Shown here: in pieces, positions 23,131 to 30,147 of the stretch | Layout: every line of letters begins with the position of its first letter | Position numbering within the stretch: the stretch's first letter is position 1 | The notes under the pieces: model-generated | Told to the model about the DNA's origin: nothing | The model's database searches: none | What the model saw: the letters and a program-made list of their open reading frames with translations, nothing else | Translations under genes and position numbers: made by a program | Source: Caldithrix sp964468415 | Lineage (GTDB): Bacteria; Calditrichota; Calditrichia; Calditrichales; Calditrichaceae | Assembly: GCA_964468415.1 (NCBI GenBank) | Contig: CAYXUS010000033.1 | Coordinates: forward strand, 1-30,147 | Direction: 5' to 3' | Length of the DNA stretch: 30,147 nucleotides

Positions 23131-24708
23131 TTAAAAATTAGAATTTTTTTCTCTCCGCTTCTTTTCTTCCGCCACCAGCTTGAGCTTCTGAATTTTGCCC
23201 GATTTGTTTTTGGGTAGCGAATCGCGCAACTCGAAATATTTGGGAATTTTGTACGCTGCCAGACGCTCCTTCAGAAAGGCGAGCAGGCTCTTCTCGAAAT
23301 CGTCCCTTTGGGCCTGTTCTTTCAAAACAATAAACGCCTTGGGAACTTCGCCCAACGTATCATCCGGAACTCCGATCACGGCCACGTCGGCCACCTGCGG
23401 ATGCTCGTAAATCGCATCTTCGATTTCTTTGCCGCTGGCCCGATTTCCGCCGATTTTAATCATGTCTTTGCTGCGTCCCACCACAAACAAAAAGCCGTCT
23501 TCGTCCATTACGCCAATGTCGCCGGTGTAGTACAATCCGTGTTTGAGCACCTTACGCGTCTCTTCGGGATGATTCCAGTAGCCTTTCATGATGTTGGCGC
23601 CGCGGGCCACAATTTCACCTTCCTGACCCTGCGGCAAAGGATTGCCGTGCGCATCGGCAATAAACAGTTCCACATTGGGAATGGCCTTGCCGATGGAGCC
23701 CCATTTTTTCGGCAAAAATTCGGGATCAAGATACGATAAGCGGGCCGAAGCTTCTGTAGCGCCGTACATGATGTACAGCTTGGCCGGAGCGAAAATTTTG
23801 GCGACTTCTTTTTGCACGGCCGGGGCCATGGCGCCGCCGGCCTGCGTTACGTAGCGCAGGGTCGGAAATTTTTGTGAGCGAATGTTCGAGCGGTTTAAAA
23901 GAATCGTAAATGTGGAAGGCACTCCGGAAAATCCCGTAACCTCTTGTTCCTGCATGGTTTTTAAAACAACATTCGGGAACAAGAAACGATTATCCACCAC
24001 CACCGAACCGCCGACAAAAAAATGTGTGTTCAAAAGCGACTTTCCGTAAATGTAGTAAAAGGGCAAAATGACCATGATGCGATCTTCGGCGGTTAAATGC
24101 AGGTAGTCAACAATGGAACGTGTGTTGGTCACGATATTCAAATGGGTCAGGGTTGCGCCGCGCGGTTTACCCGTACTGCCGGAGGTGTACACGATGGAGG
24201 CCACATCCAGATCGATAATGCGTGTGTCCCGGAACGAAGCGGGGAACGATTCAAAAGCTTGCGGTAGAAGAATGGTTTTTGCATTGCTTGCAGCTATTTT
24301 TGTTTTTCCGGTGTTCCAGATCAGGAAGTGCTGCAAATAAGGTTTTTCCGCGAGAACGCCCAAACGTTTAAGAAATTTTTGTCCGATCAATAAAAAATGT
24401 ACGTCGCAGTCCTGCAAAATGTAGTCCACATTGTCGGCCGTCAGTTCGGTATTCAGGGCCACGGTAATGGCGCCGACTTTCAGCGTTGCGTAGTATGTGA
24501 TCACATATTCCACGGAATTTTCGATGTAAAACGCCACCCGGTCGCCGCGGTGTACCTGCAATTCTTTGAGCAAATTGGCCAGGCGATTGGCCTGTTGTTC
24601 GATGTAAGCGTATGTGTACCACTTGTTCTCGGCGAAAAAAGCCGGTTTGTCGGGAAAGCGTTGCGCGCTTTCCTGCAGAAAGGAGTGGACGAATTTGGTG
24701 TATGGCAT
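23131..24708 (-). CDS. AMP-forming acyl-CoA synthetase/ligase (class I adenylate-forming)
   Basis: A 525-residue enzyme that activates a carboxylic acid as an acyl-AMP and normally transfers it to CoA. The core motifs are VYTSGSTGKPRGA (174-185), MYGATEAS, YYTGDIG and the hinge GRSKDMIKIGG. The C-terminal catalytic lysine is Lys505 in KNKSGKI. The A8 loop reads GGNRASGKEIE rather than the common GGxNVxPxEVE, placing it in a less-characterised subgroup; the acid could be a fatty, aromatic or branched compound. GAGG lies 8 nt before the ATG. It is monocistronic as far as can be seen, with no beta-oxidation gene beside it. Confidence 0.9.
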   Translation of the reverse strand: MPYTKFVHSFLQESAQRFPDKPAFFAENKWYTYAYIEQQANRLANLLKELQVHRGDRVAFYIENSVEYVITYYATLKVGAITVALNTELTADNVDYILQDCDVHFLLIGQKFLKRLGVLAEKPYLQHFLIWNTGKTKIAASNAKTILLPQAFESFPASFRDTRIIDLDVASIVYTSGSTGKPRGATLTHLNIVTNTRSIVDYLHLTAEDRIMVILPFYYIYGKSLLNTHFFVGGSVVVDNRFLFPNVVLKTMQEQEVTGFSGVPSTFTILLNRSNIRSQKFPTLRYVTQAGGAMAPAVQKEVAKIFAPAKLYIMYGATEASARLSYLDPEFLPKKWGSIGKAIPNVELFIADAHGNPLPQGQEGEIVARGANIMKGYWNHPEETRKVLKHGLYYTGDIGVMDEDGFLFVVGRSKDMIKIGGNRASGKEIEDAIYEHPQVADVAVIGVPDDTLGEVPKAFIVLKEQAQRDDFEKSLLAFLKERLAAYKIPKYFELRDSLPKNKSGKIQKLKLVAEEKKRREKNSNF

Positions 24709-24756
24709 AATGCAATCCTCTATCGTTTGTCAGAATGTAAATATCGGATGAATAAG

Positions 24757-24785
24757 ATGCTAATTGAGGCGATTCTTTAAATCAA
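24757..24785 (-). promoter_or_regulatory. Probable promoter of the acyl-CoA ligase gene
   Basis: On the minus strand TTGATT (plus 24780-24785), 17 nt and TAGCAT (plus 24757-24762) lie about 50 nt upstream of the ligase ATG. Both hexamers match the sigma70 consensus at four of six positions and the spacing is ideal. Confidence 0.38.
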
Positions 24786-24931
24786 ATTTTGAGCGCAAGA
24801 AAAACTGTGCGAATGCTTTACTTCCGCTTTCAAATTTTTTTAAATTGATCGGCATCCCTTTTCGAAAAGGTCTTGAGTATGGCCACGGACCGTTAGGATG
24901 GATGAGATTTACCCATAAAACTTTAGTCCGG

Positions 24932-25338
24932 CTTTATCGGTTTGTTGAATGGATCATAATTTTACCCGATCCGTCAAAAAACCGTTTGAGAAAAAGAAGG
25001 GGGTATGACATAATGCCGAAAGGAAAGGATTAAAGGAAGGCCTGCAAAAAAGGCTACAAAAAGGAATCCAAAAGGGGAAAATCAAAGGATTACCCAAAGC
25101 CATTGAGTCTGTGTCAGGAATCAAATTTGGCACGGTCGATCCGTCTGTTGAAAAGGCCTTCCGTAAAATTAATTTCCCGGAAAAATTGGAAGAATTGCTG
25201 CACTGGGCCAAAATTGCCAAGTCTCTGCAGGCGTTACGCAGTTGCTTTACGTGTTTTTCAGACGAAGATTTCTTCAATACAATTCGTATTTTTCCCGCAA
25301 TTTTTGAAAAGCCTTTACCTGCTCCTGCCATGTTTTAA
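24932..25338 (+). pseudogene. Decayed C-terminal part of an Rpn-type (PD-(D/E)XK) recombination-promoting nuclease/transposase gene
   Basis: Two frames together give a recognisable Rpn/DUF4351-like tail. In the first, 24932-24970 encodes LYRFVEWIIILPD, the segment that follows the nuclease core in this family. In the second, from 25018, ERKGLKEGLQKRLQKGIQKGK is the characteristic Gly/Lys/Gln repeat linker. After it come SGIKFGTVDPSVEKAFRKI and FPEKLEELLHWAKIAKSLQAL, the C-terminal helical hairpin. A TGA at 25006-25008 in the second frame and the frame change show decay. The N-terminal nuclease core (roughly 200 residues) cannot fit before the ligase start and is missing. The last frame stops at 25338 and overlaps the end of the namZ gene by 65 nt. 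Confidence 0.62.
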
Positions 25339-26506
25339 TCAGCGCCGTTAAATCTTGATTTTGCGAAATGGCCTTGCGCAAGTTGTCGCTGCCAACCAAC
25401 CGATCGAAATGTTTGGCCCGCCATTGCAATTGCCGCGGGTACAATTCGTGAATGCTTTGCACAATACGCACACCGGTTAAAAACGGTTGGAAGGCACGAC
25501 GGTCGGTCACGTGCAATGTCAGCCCGTGACAGGTCTCATTTTCGTATTTGGGATGCAGCGCTTTGCCCGGCAACGATTTTGGCGTAAAATCAACGGGCGA
25601 AAAACGTACCCCGGGCAGATGAAAACGCCCTAAATACGCCAGCAAATCGGAAGGATTTATCCACGGCGCACCGAACTGCAAAAACGGCCGATCCGTACCA
25701 CGTCCTTCGGAAACATTGGTGCCTTCAATAAGACACATCCCCGGGTAAACGGTCGCTGTCTGTAAATTCGGCATGTTCGGTGAAGGCGGAATAAATTTCA
25801 GTCCGGTTTGGTCAAACCATTCCGCGCGTTTCCAGCCTTTCATGGGGATTACGGTCAAATCGGCTTTAACACCGTTTTTCAGCCACCCCTCACCATTAAA
25901 AAGCCGCGCCAATTCACCCACGGTCATGCCGTGTCGCACGGGGATGGGATACAGTCCGACAAAGGAGGCAAAGGCCGTATCGAGCACGCCTCCTTCTACC
26001 TGCACACCGTTAATCGGGTTGGGCCGATCCAGCACCACAAAGGGAATGTGCTGCTCCGCAGCCGCTTCCATGGCCAGGGCCATGGTCCAGATGTAGGTGT
26101 AAAAACGCGCCCCGATGTCCTGAATATCGAAAACCAGCAAATCTACGTTTTTTAGCATTTGCGGAGTAGGTTTAAGCGTTTTGCCGTACAAACTGTAAAT
26201 GGGAATGCTGTCCAGAAACGCATTGTGCTCTTCCACTTTCACTCCGGCGGAATGGCTGCCGCGGAAACCATGTTCCGGGCCGAACAGGGCGCTAACTTTA
26301 ACTCCGGGCATCCGGCGGAACACATCCGTAATGAACACGCCCTGACTATTGTAAGCCGTGTGATTGGCAATAATACCCAGACGTTTGCCCGCAAAAACGG
26401 ATTGAAACTCGGCCGCACGATCCAGCCCGGTTTGAACCTGAGATTTTTTGTCGAATTGACACCCGGTAAATAGTAAAAGAATTAGCAGCAAATGAAAAAA
26501 GCGCAT
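25274..26506 (-). CDS. namZ: DUF1343 lipoprotein, NamZ-type exo-beta-N-acetylmuramidase
   Basis: A 410-residue DUF1343 (NamZ) protein. The signal MRFFHLLLILLLFTGC has a good lipobox with Cys16, so it is an envelope lipoprotein. Family blocks are continuous: GIIANHTAYNSQG near the N-terminus, FGPEHGFRG, DIQDIGARFYTY, LDRPNPI, PIPVRHGMTVGELA, PPSPNMP, YPGMCLIEGTNVSEGRGTD read in part, and the C-terminal LVGSD. Characterised NamZ removes MurNAc from the non-reducing end of peptidoglycan fragments, which would put this protein in cell-wall recycling. ATG at 26504-26506 is chosen for the lipoprotein signal; the longer frame to 26569 would bury it. The Rpn remnant runs into its 3' end. Confidence 0.9.
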   Translation of the reverse strand: MRFFHLLLILLLFTGCQFDKKSQVQTGLDRAAEFQSVFAGKRLGIIANHTAYNSQGVFITDVFRRMPGVKVSALFGPEHGFRGSHSAGVKVEEHNAFLDSIPIYSLYGKTLKPTPQMLKNVDLLVFDIQDIGARFYTYIWTMALAMEAAAEQHIPFVVLDRPNPINGVQVEGGVLDTAFASFVGLYPIPVRHGMTVGELARLFNGEGWLKNGVKADLTVIPMKGWKRAEWFDQTGLKFIPPSPNMPNLQTATVYPGMCLIEGTNVSEGRGTDRPFLQFGAPWINPSDLLAYLGRFHLPGVRFSPVDFTPKSLPGKALHPKYENETCHGLTLHVTDRRAFQPFLTGVRIVQSIHELYPRQLQWRAKHFDRLVGSDNLRKAISQNQDLTALIKTWQEQVKAFQKLREKYELY

Positions 26507-26540
26507 GCCTGATGCCCCGTGGTTGTTCAAATCAAAGCCT

Positions 26541-26569
26541 AATTTATTTGTTCTGCAAGTATGTTGCAA
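26541..26569 (-). promoter_or_regulatory. Probable promoter of namZ
   Basis: On the minus strand TTGCAA (plus 26564-26569), a 17-nt spacer and TAAATT (plus 26541-26546) lie about 35 nt upstream of the namZ ATG. Both hexamers match consensus at four of six positions. This would make namZ independent of the CoA-binding gene 110 nt upstream. Confidence 0.42.
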
Positions 26570-26616
26570 AAGATTGACTGAAAGATGGCAAAGATGGATG
26601 TTTGCAGCTCCGGGGC

Positions 26617-27033
26617 TTAACGGAAGCGCAGCACTTCCACTTTAATGCAGTGATGCATGACAACCTGCAAACCGGCGTTTAGCGCTTTTTGTGCCGCCTG
26701 TTCATTTTCGGCGCCCAATTGCATCCACACCACACGGGCGCCGATTTCAATGGCGTCTTCCACCACCGGCATCACCTGATCCGGCCGCCGAAAAATATCC
26801 ACGATATCGATCGGTTCTTTAATTTCTTTTAACGAACCGTAGCACTTCATGCCCAGCACTTCGTCGTAATTGGGATTTACCGGGAAAATTCGATAGCCGT
26901 AATCCATTAAAACTTTGGTGACGGTGTAACTGTCACGGTAGGGTTTATTGGAAATGCCTACCACGGCAATGTTTTTGGCGTTTTCCAAAATTCGCGGAAT
27001 GTTCCGGTTTATTTGATCGTACAGAGTAGTCAT
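26617..27033 (-). CDS. CoA-binding domain protein (YccU family)
   Basis: A 138-residue single-domain protein of the CoA-binding Rossmann type seen at the N-terminus of succinyl-CoA synthetase alpha, here standing alone as in YccU. The nucleotide strand is IAVVGISNKPYRDSYTV, followed by GYRIFPVNPNYDEVLG, YGSLKEI, VDIVDIFRRPDQV and VWMQLGAEN. The family binds CoA, but no enzyme reaction is established for it. ATG 27033 (with GAGG 7 nt upstream) is preferred to the start at 27045. It begins 27 nt after the end of the PHP phosphatase gene and is probably the last gene of that three-gene operon. Confidence 0.9.
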   Translation of the reverse strand: MTTLYDQINRNIPRILENAKNIAVVGISNKPYRDSYTVTKVLMDYGYRIFPVNPNYDEVLGMKCYGSLKEIKEPIDIVDIFRRPDQVMPVVEDAIEIGARVVWMQLGAENEQAAQKALNAGLQVVMHHCIKVEVLRFR

Positions 27034-27060
27034 GGTAAGCCTCACTTACTGTAAAAGTTT

Positions 27061-27870
27061 TTATTTTACAAACGGAGCGGGGAGAATTTTTCTTCCCGCA
27101 AAACGGGCATATTTGAGATTGGGAATACGCGCAAGATCCTCCACCACGCGGGAGAAGGCAAAGCCTACCTGCTCCGGCGCGTGCGCATCCGAGCCCAGGG
27201 TAACGGGTAAATCGTATTCGGCAATGAGCGGCCAGAGCGAAGCATGGGGATAGGGTTCCCCAATGGCTTTGCGCAAACCGGATGTGTTGATTTCCACGGC
27301 CATGCCCGCCTGTGCAGCGGCCTTAAGCACCTGACGCACTTCGGTTTCGTTATGCTTTAATAGCGGATGTCCTTCGCGTTTGATTAAATCCAGATGCCCA
27401 ACCACATTAAACAGCCCGGTTTGGATGCCACGCAACAGAGCCTGCAAATATTCGGAATAAATTTGTCCGATGTTTTTGTGCGGAAAATGGTAGTGAAATA
27501 CCCAGTTGCCCTCCGGCCAATCCCGGATGAAATGTACGGAAAGAATAATGACCTCGAAAGGATACGTGCGTATGGTTCGCTCCAGATAGTTTTCAAATCC
27601 GTCGTAAAAATCGGCTTCGATTCCCAGACGAATTTTGATTTGCGGGTAGGTCGCTTGCAGGGCTTGCACGGCATTCACATAGCCTTCCAATTGCTTTTCG
27701 TCCATGCGATGTTTCCAGTCAAAGCCGTTGGGCAGGGGAATGTGGTCGGTGAAGGCTATTTCCTTTAGTCCCAGGGCAATGGCCTGTTCTACGTATTCGT
27801 GCATTTCGCCGCTGGCGTGACGGCAAAGCGCGGTGTGAATGTGAAAGTCGCTGTTCAGGTTAACGGTCAT
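27061..27870 (-). CDS. hisK: PHP-family phosphatase, histidinol-phosphatase (HisK/HisJ) type
   Basis: A 269-residue PHP-domain hydrolase. Metal ligands are visible as DFHIHTALCRHA (His10, His12, His18), FTDHIPLP, GIEADF, SVHFI, VGHLDLIK and the final LGSDAHAPE. Length and these blocks match the HisJ/HisK group, which removes phosphate from L-histidinol phosphate in histidine synthesis. No other his gene is in the window, and related PHP proteins have other substrates, so the exact function is likely rather than certain. Its ATG at 27870 lies 11 nt inside the end of the DUF2520 gene, so translation is coupled. Confidence 0.82.
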   Translation of the reverse strand: MTVNLNSDFHIHTALCRHASGEMHEYVEQAIALGLKEIAFTDHIPLPNGFDWKHRMDEKQLEGYVNAVQALQATYPQIKIRLGIEADFYDGFENYLERTIRTYPFEVIILSVHFIRDWPEGNWVFHYHFPHKNIGQIYSEYLQALLRGIQTGLFNVVGHLDLIKREGHPLLKHNETEVRQVLKAAAQAGMAVEINTSGLRKAIGEPYPHASLWPLIAEYDLPVTLGSDAHAPEQVGFAFSRVVEDLARIPNLKYARFAGRKILPAPFVK

Positions 27871-28720
27871 TGAAAATCCTCAATAGTTGTTCGCGGTTTG
27901 CAATGGGGAAATGCGGATTTTGCAACAGCTTGCGTCCCAGTAATTTGTACAGTTGTACGGAAGAGCCGTCTTTTTGGCGTTCCAGCAGGTTCAAATGCTG
28001 ATGAATGGTTTGTGTGTCGCCCCGTTGAATGGGGCCGGAGAGAATTTCGGGCAGCGGCTTGGTGGTAAAATTTTCGGCGACCGTGCGGACTAACGGTCCA
28101 AGCAACCGGGCAACGTCATGACTTTTTAGCTGGCTCTCTTCCAGAATCTGTTGTGCCCAGGCGTACAAAGCTACCTGATAATTGGCCGCTACTACGGCGG
28201 CCAGGTGAATGGCCGTCTTTTGTTCCGCGGTTACCGGCAGCAAACGGATGTGCAAAGGAGAAAGCAGACCATGCAGCAGAGTAAGTAAACGTAAGTCTCC
28301 CTGAAAGGTACAGGTAATGTTGTCCCAAACGTGCGGTTCCAGAAAGCGTTCGTTAAACGTTTGCAGGGGATGCAGGCTTCCGATAAGCGCACCCTGCGCG
28401 CCCAAAGGTTCCAGAACTTCGGCGGAGACGAGTCCCGACGTGTGTACCACAAAACGATCGTTCAGGTCAAATGATTTCAATTGTTCAGCAACGGAGGCAA
28501 TCTGCTGGTCGGGTACGGTAATAAAAATGCCCTGTGCTTTACGCACGATTTCCCGGTTGAGCCGGAGAAAATAAGCCTCCGGATTGAGAAAGGGACGCCA
28601 GGCCTCATCGAAAAAGGGAGAGTGCCCCTGCACAATAACGTCGGCGGAAAGGCGCTCTTTTAAAAGGCGGCTCAGGGCGCTTCCCAATTTGCCAAAGCCG
28701 ATAATCAAAAAAGTTTGCAT
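27860..28720 (-). CDS. Rossmann-like + DUF2520 protein (putative NADP-dependent oxidoreductase)
   Basis: A 286-residue protein with an N-terminal dinucleotide-binding domain (IIGFGKLGSAL, Gly8/10/13) of the F420/NADP-oxidoreductase-like type. Residues around GIFITVPDQQIASVA and HTSGLVSAEVL follow, and the DUF2520 half begins near SLHPLQTF and is helical (AIHLAAVVAANYQVALY). The layout recalls ProC and 6-phosphogluconate-type dehydrogenases, but no reaction has been fixed for this group. GGAGG 5 nt before the ATG gives a strong, unambiguous start. It is the first gene of the operon with the PHP phosphatase and the CoA-binding protein; a promoter lies about 100 nt upstream. Confidence 0.85.
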   Translation of the reverse strand: MQTFLIIGFGKLGSALSRLLKERLSADVIVQGHSPFFDEAWRPFLNPEAYFLRLNREIVRKAQGIFITVPDQQIASVAEQLKSFDLNDRFVVHTSGLVSAEVLEPLGAQGALIGSLHPLQTFNERFLEPHVWDNITCTFQGDLRLLTLLHGLLSPLHIRLLPVTAEQKTAIHLAAVVAANYQVALYAWAQQILEESQLKSHDVARLLGPLVRTVAENFTTKPLPEILSGPIQRGDTQTIHQHLNLLERQKDGSSVQLYKLLGRKLLQNPHFPIANREQLLRIFNDR

Positions 28721-28822
28721 GATTACCTCCGCAAAGGATGAATGCGAGATCGCTTTCTACAAAAAGCGTTTTTGTGTTGCCGGGCGATCGTCGTTTAAAA
28801 GTGCGGTGCCCCGGACGGATGC

Positions 28823-28851
28823 AAAATAGGTTAAAACAAGCATTTTTTCAA
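28823..28851 (-). promoter_or_regulatory. Probable promoter of the DUF2520-PHP-CoA-binding operon
   Basis: On the minus strand TTGAAA (plus 28846-28851), exactly 17 nt, then TATTTT (plus 28823-28828). Hexamers match sigma70 consensus at four of six positions or better and the spacing is ideal. Transcription would begin near 28816, leaving a leader of about 95 nt before the ATG at 28720. Confidence 0.52.
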
Positions 28852-28983
28852 GCTGGACGTCGCCTGTGTGGGCGCAGGTTACTTTAAAAATTCGGGTAAA
28901 GAATAAAAAACGGACCTTGCCGCAAAAGGGAGACCTTACAGTTAGATTACGTTTAGCTCATTTTCATTGGGGCAGCACTGCCA

Positions 28984-29017
28984 CAAAAAAAGCCTATTTG
29001 GTTGCACCAAATAGGCT
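28984..29017 (-). terminator. Intrinsic terminator of the acidic-protein gene
   Basis: AGCCTATTTGG (28991-29001) and CCAAATAGGCT (29007-29017) form a perfect 11-bp stem with a 5-nt loop. On the minus strand the stem is followed by a run of seven T (plus A-run 28985-28991, sharing the last stem base). It lies 44 nt beyond the stop codon at 29062, the expected place for a rho-independent terminator. Confidence 0.85.
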
Positions 29018-29061
29018 GAATGTTTGGAAAGATTCTCGTGAAAGTTACGGTTAACGAGAGA

Positions 29062-30147
29062 TCAGGAAAACCGTTCTTCCTCAAAGTTGCTTCCGATGTA
29101 CTTGTCTTTGGGAAAGTAACGCATGTACGCGATGTCGCTAAACATGATCGCTTCTTTGGAATAAGGGTTAATATTGCGTTCGTAGAATGTATCGTCGATA
29201 AAATGCGACGCATCTTTCCAGGTGGGAATGGCATTGAGCCTTGCGATGAATTCGTTGAAGGCCTGTTCATCTTTCTTGAACAATTTTTTGATGATTTTTT
29301 TGCGTGTGCGGCCTTTAATCAGATTGTTTAAATCTTCCAGCGGGCCTTCGGAGGCGATTTGTTTGGCCAAATGATTGGCCAGATCGTTGGCCACTTTTGA
29401 GGCTTTTTGTTCCGTGTCTGTTGCCTCCGGTTCGGAAGTTTCAATGGGAGAAGGCACCGTTTCTTCCACAAGCATTTCGGGTTCCGGTTCTGTCTCTTCG
29501 GCACGGGGCGGTTCGACAACCGCCGGTTCTTCGTAAGAAGGCGTTTCGGATTCATCAAGGGTCGGTTCGACTGCCGGAGTTTCTGCGGGTGCCTCCGGTT
29601 CAGAAGCAGGCGATTCTTCTTCCAGCGTTAGCTCCGGCTCAATTTCTTCTTCCTCTTCTTCCTCCTCTTCGTATTCTTCTTCTTCCGTCTCCGGTTCTGT
29701 CAATTGCTCGTCGACTTCCGCTAAAGTCTCTTCGGTGGTTTCACCTACGTCAATATCATTCACCGGAATTTCAAGTTCTTCTTCTTCCAGGCCCTGAATT
29801 TCGTCAAAACCTACCACCTCTTCCGGCGCTTCTTCGGGTTGGGTAAAGCGTTCAAACAAGATACTCTCAATCATCTCAAAAGAGAGTTCACTCACCTGGA
29901 TTTCCTTTTGAGCCTGTTCGATTTTTTCGGCCAGGTCATTCAGGTTTCGATCGCGCAGTGCGGCGTAGAGCACATTAACCGGCAACGACGTAACCTTGGT
30001 CCCCTGTGCTTCACTCAAAAAGGTCATGATGGTTTTCAGGGTTTTTAGCGTCATCTCGACGCGATTTTCCCCGAAAACCTTCTCATCGATTTTGTTGATC
30101 AACTCGATAAATTGATCTTGCGAGATGGTTTTCAGGTATTTGGTATT
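29062..30147 (-). CDS. Highly acidic protein of unknown function, N-terminus outside the window
   Basis: I do not recognise this protein. The frame is open to the right window edge: 15 further codons (reading NTKYLKTISQDQFIE) precede a possible TTG at 30102 and continue smoothly into it, so the true start is beyond 30147. Visible parts are an N-terminal helical domain of about 100 residues (FIELINKIDEK...LSFEMIESILFERF), a Glu/Pro-rich, probably disordered linker of about 140 residues with an almost unbroken Glu stretch, and a basic-then-mixed C-terminal domain (KIIKKLFKKDEQAFNEF, IPTWKDASHFIDDTFYERNINPYSKEAI) of about 110 residues. No signal peptide or membrane helix is seen in what is present. 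The domain arrangement suggests a cytoplasmic scaffold or a nucleic-acid or protein-binding factor, but that is a guess. Confidence 0.75.
   Translation of the reverse strand, partial: NTKYLKTISQDQFIELINKIDEKVFGENRVEMTLKTLKTIMTFLSEAQGTKVTSLPVNVLYAALRDRNLNDLAEKIEQAQKEIQVSELSFEMIESILFERFTQPEEAPEEVVGFDEIQGLEEEELEIPVNDIDVGETTEETLAEVDEQLTEPETEEEEYEEEEEEEEEIEPELTLEEESPASEPEAPAETPAVEPTLDESETPSYEEPAVVEPPRAEETEPEPEMLVEETVPSPIETSEPEATDTEQKASKVANDLANHLAKQIASEGPLEDLNNLIKGRTRKKIIKKLFKKDEQAFNEFIARLNAIPTWKDASHFIDDTFYERNINPYSKEAIMFSDIAYMRYFPKDKYIGSNFEEERFS

Larger units (their letters stand above)
28721..29061. other. Intergenic region with a promoter, leader hairpins and a terminator
   Basis: This 341-nt gap lies between two same-strand genes. 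From right to left it holds the terminator of the acidic-protein gene (28984-29017), about 130 nt with nothing recognisable, the promoter of the DUF2520 operon (28823-28851) and a ~95-nt leader. The leader contains ACAAAAA-gcg-TTTTTGT (28759-28775), enclosed by GATCGC (28748-28753) and GCGATC (28784-28789), which could fold as one longer hairpin. It does not match a riboswitch class I know. Confidence 0.55.

Noticed and set aside
29640..29692. Repetitive CTT/CCT stretch as a tandem repeat or CRISPR-like element
   Set aside because: It is simply the codon run for the poly-Glu part of the acidic protein.
30100..30102. TTG as the start of the acidic protein
   Set aside because: The frame continues open for 15 codons to the window edge with similar helical sequence, so this TTG is more likely internal.

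Overview
The window looks like chromosomal DNA from a Gram-negative bacterium. It carries an outer-membrane TolC-type channel, lipoprotein signal peptides and a very large exported protein. That protein ends in the YPNPFNPST-type C-terminal module common in Calditrichota, Bacteroidota/Chlorobi relatives and neighbouring lineages. Together with NamZ (DUF1343), a RicT (PSP1) protein and QueG, this points to the wider FCB/Calditrichota group. The phylum is inferred from these features and was not tested. No rRNA, tRNA, CRISPR array, phage gene or intact insertion sequence is visible.

Layout. 1-360 is the tail of a receiver-domain protein cut by the window edge. 372-1996 holds a DMT/EamA transporter gene (minus) divergent from a YciO-type gene (plus). 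Two tandem near-palindromes at 2005-2075 separate the latter from a minus-strand operon, holB-ricT-lhgO (5204 to 2082). A calcineurin-like phosphoesterase (5591-6613) and exonuclease III (6911-7678) follow on the plus strand, within a more AT-rich stretch.

The best-defined system is the minus-strand export operon from 14494 down to 7683. Its order is TetR regulator, TolC-family channel, HlyD-type lipoprotein adaptor, two separate ABC ATPases and two ABC-2 permeases. This is the CecR-YbhG-YbhF-YbhS-YbhR arrangement of enterobacteria, with an added TolC gene and with the double ATPase YbhF split in two. Most junctions are 4-nt ATGA overlaps or gaps of a few bases. A good sigma70-like promoter with inverted repeats lies just before the regulator. 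The adaptor gene carries a single-base frameshift that removes its last ~57 residues from the main frame.

Downstream are a translationally coupled S51 peptidase-like gene and YbdG-like MscS channel gene (14647-16601), a membrane-anchored M14 peptidase (minus, 16709-17500), and the 1120-residue Asp-box protein (17697-21059). Then come queG (minus), an MBL-fold hydrolase (plus), an AMP-forming acyl-CoA ligase (minus), the decayed C-terminal part of an Rpn-type nuclease/transposase gene (about 24932-25338) and a NamZ lipoprotein (minus). A three-gene minus operon (DUF2520 protein, PHP phosphatase, CoA-binding protein; 28720 to 26617) follows. The window ends in a highly acidic protein of unknown function, open at the right edge, whose gene finishes in a clear intrinsic terminator.

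Most of the window is ordinary housekeeping and envelope biology. The items most worth a second look are the broken adaptor and its self-regulated operon, the tandem palindromes, the Rpn remnant, the Asp-box exported protein and the acidic protein.
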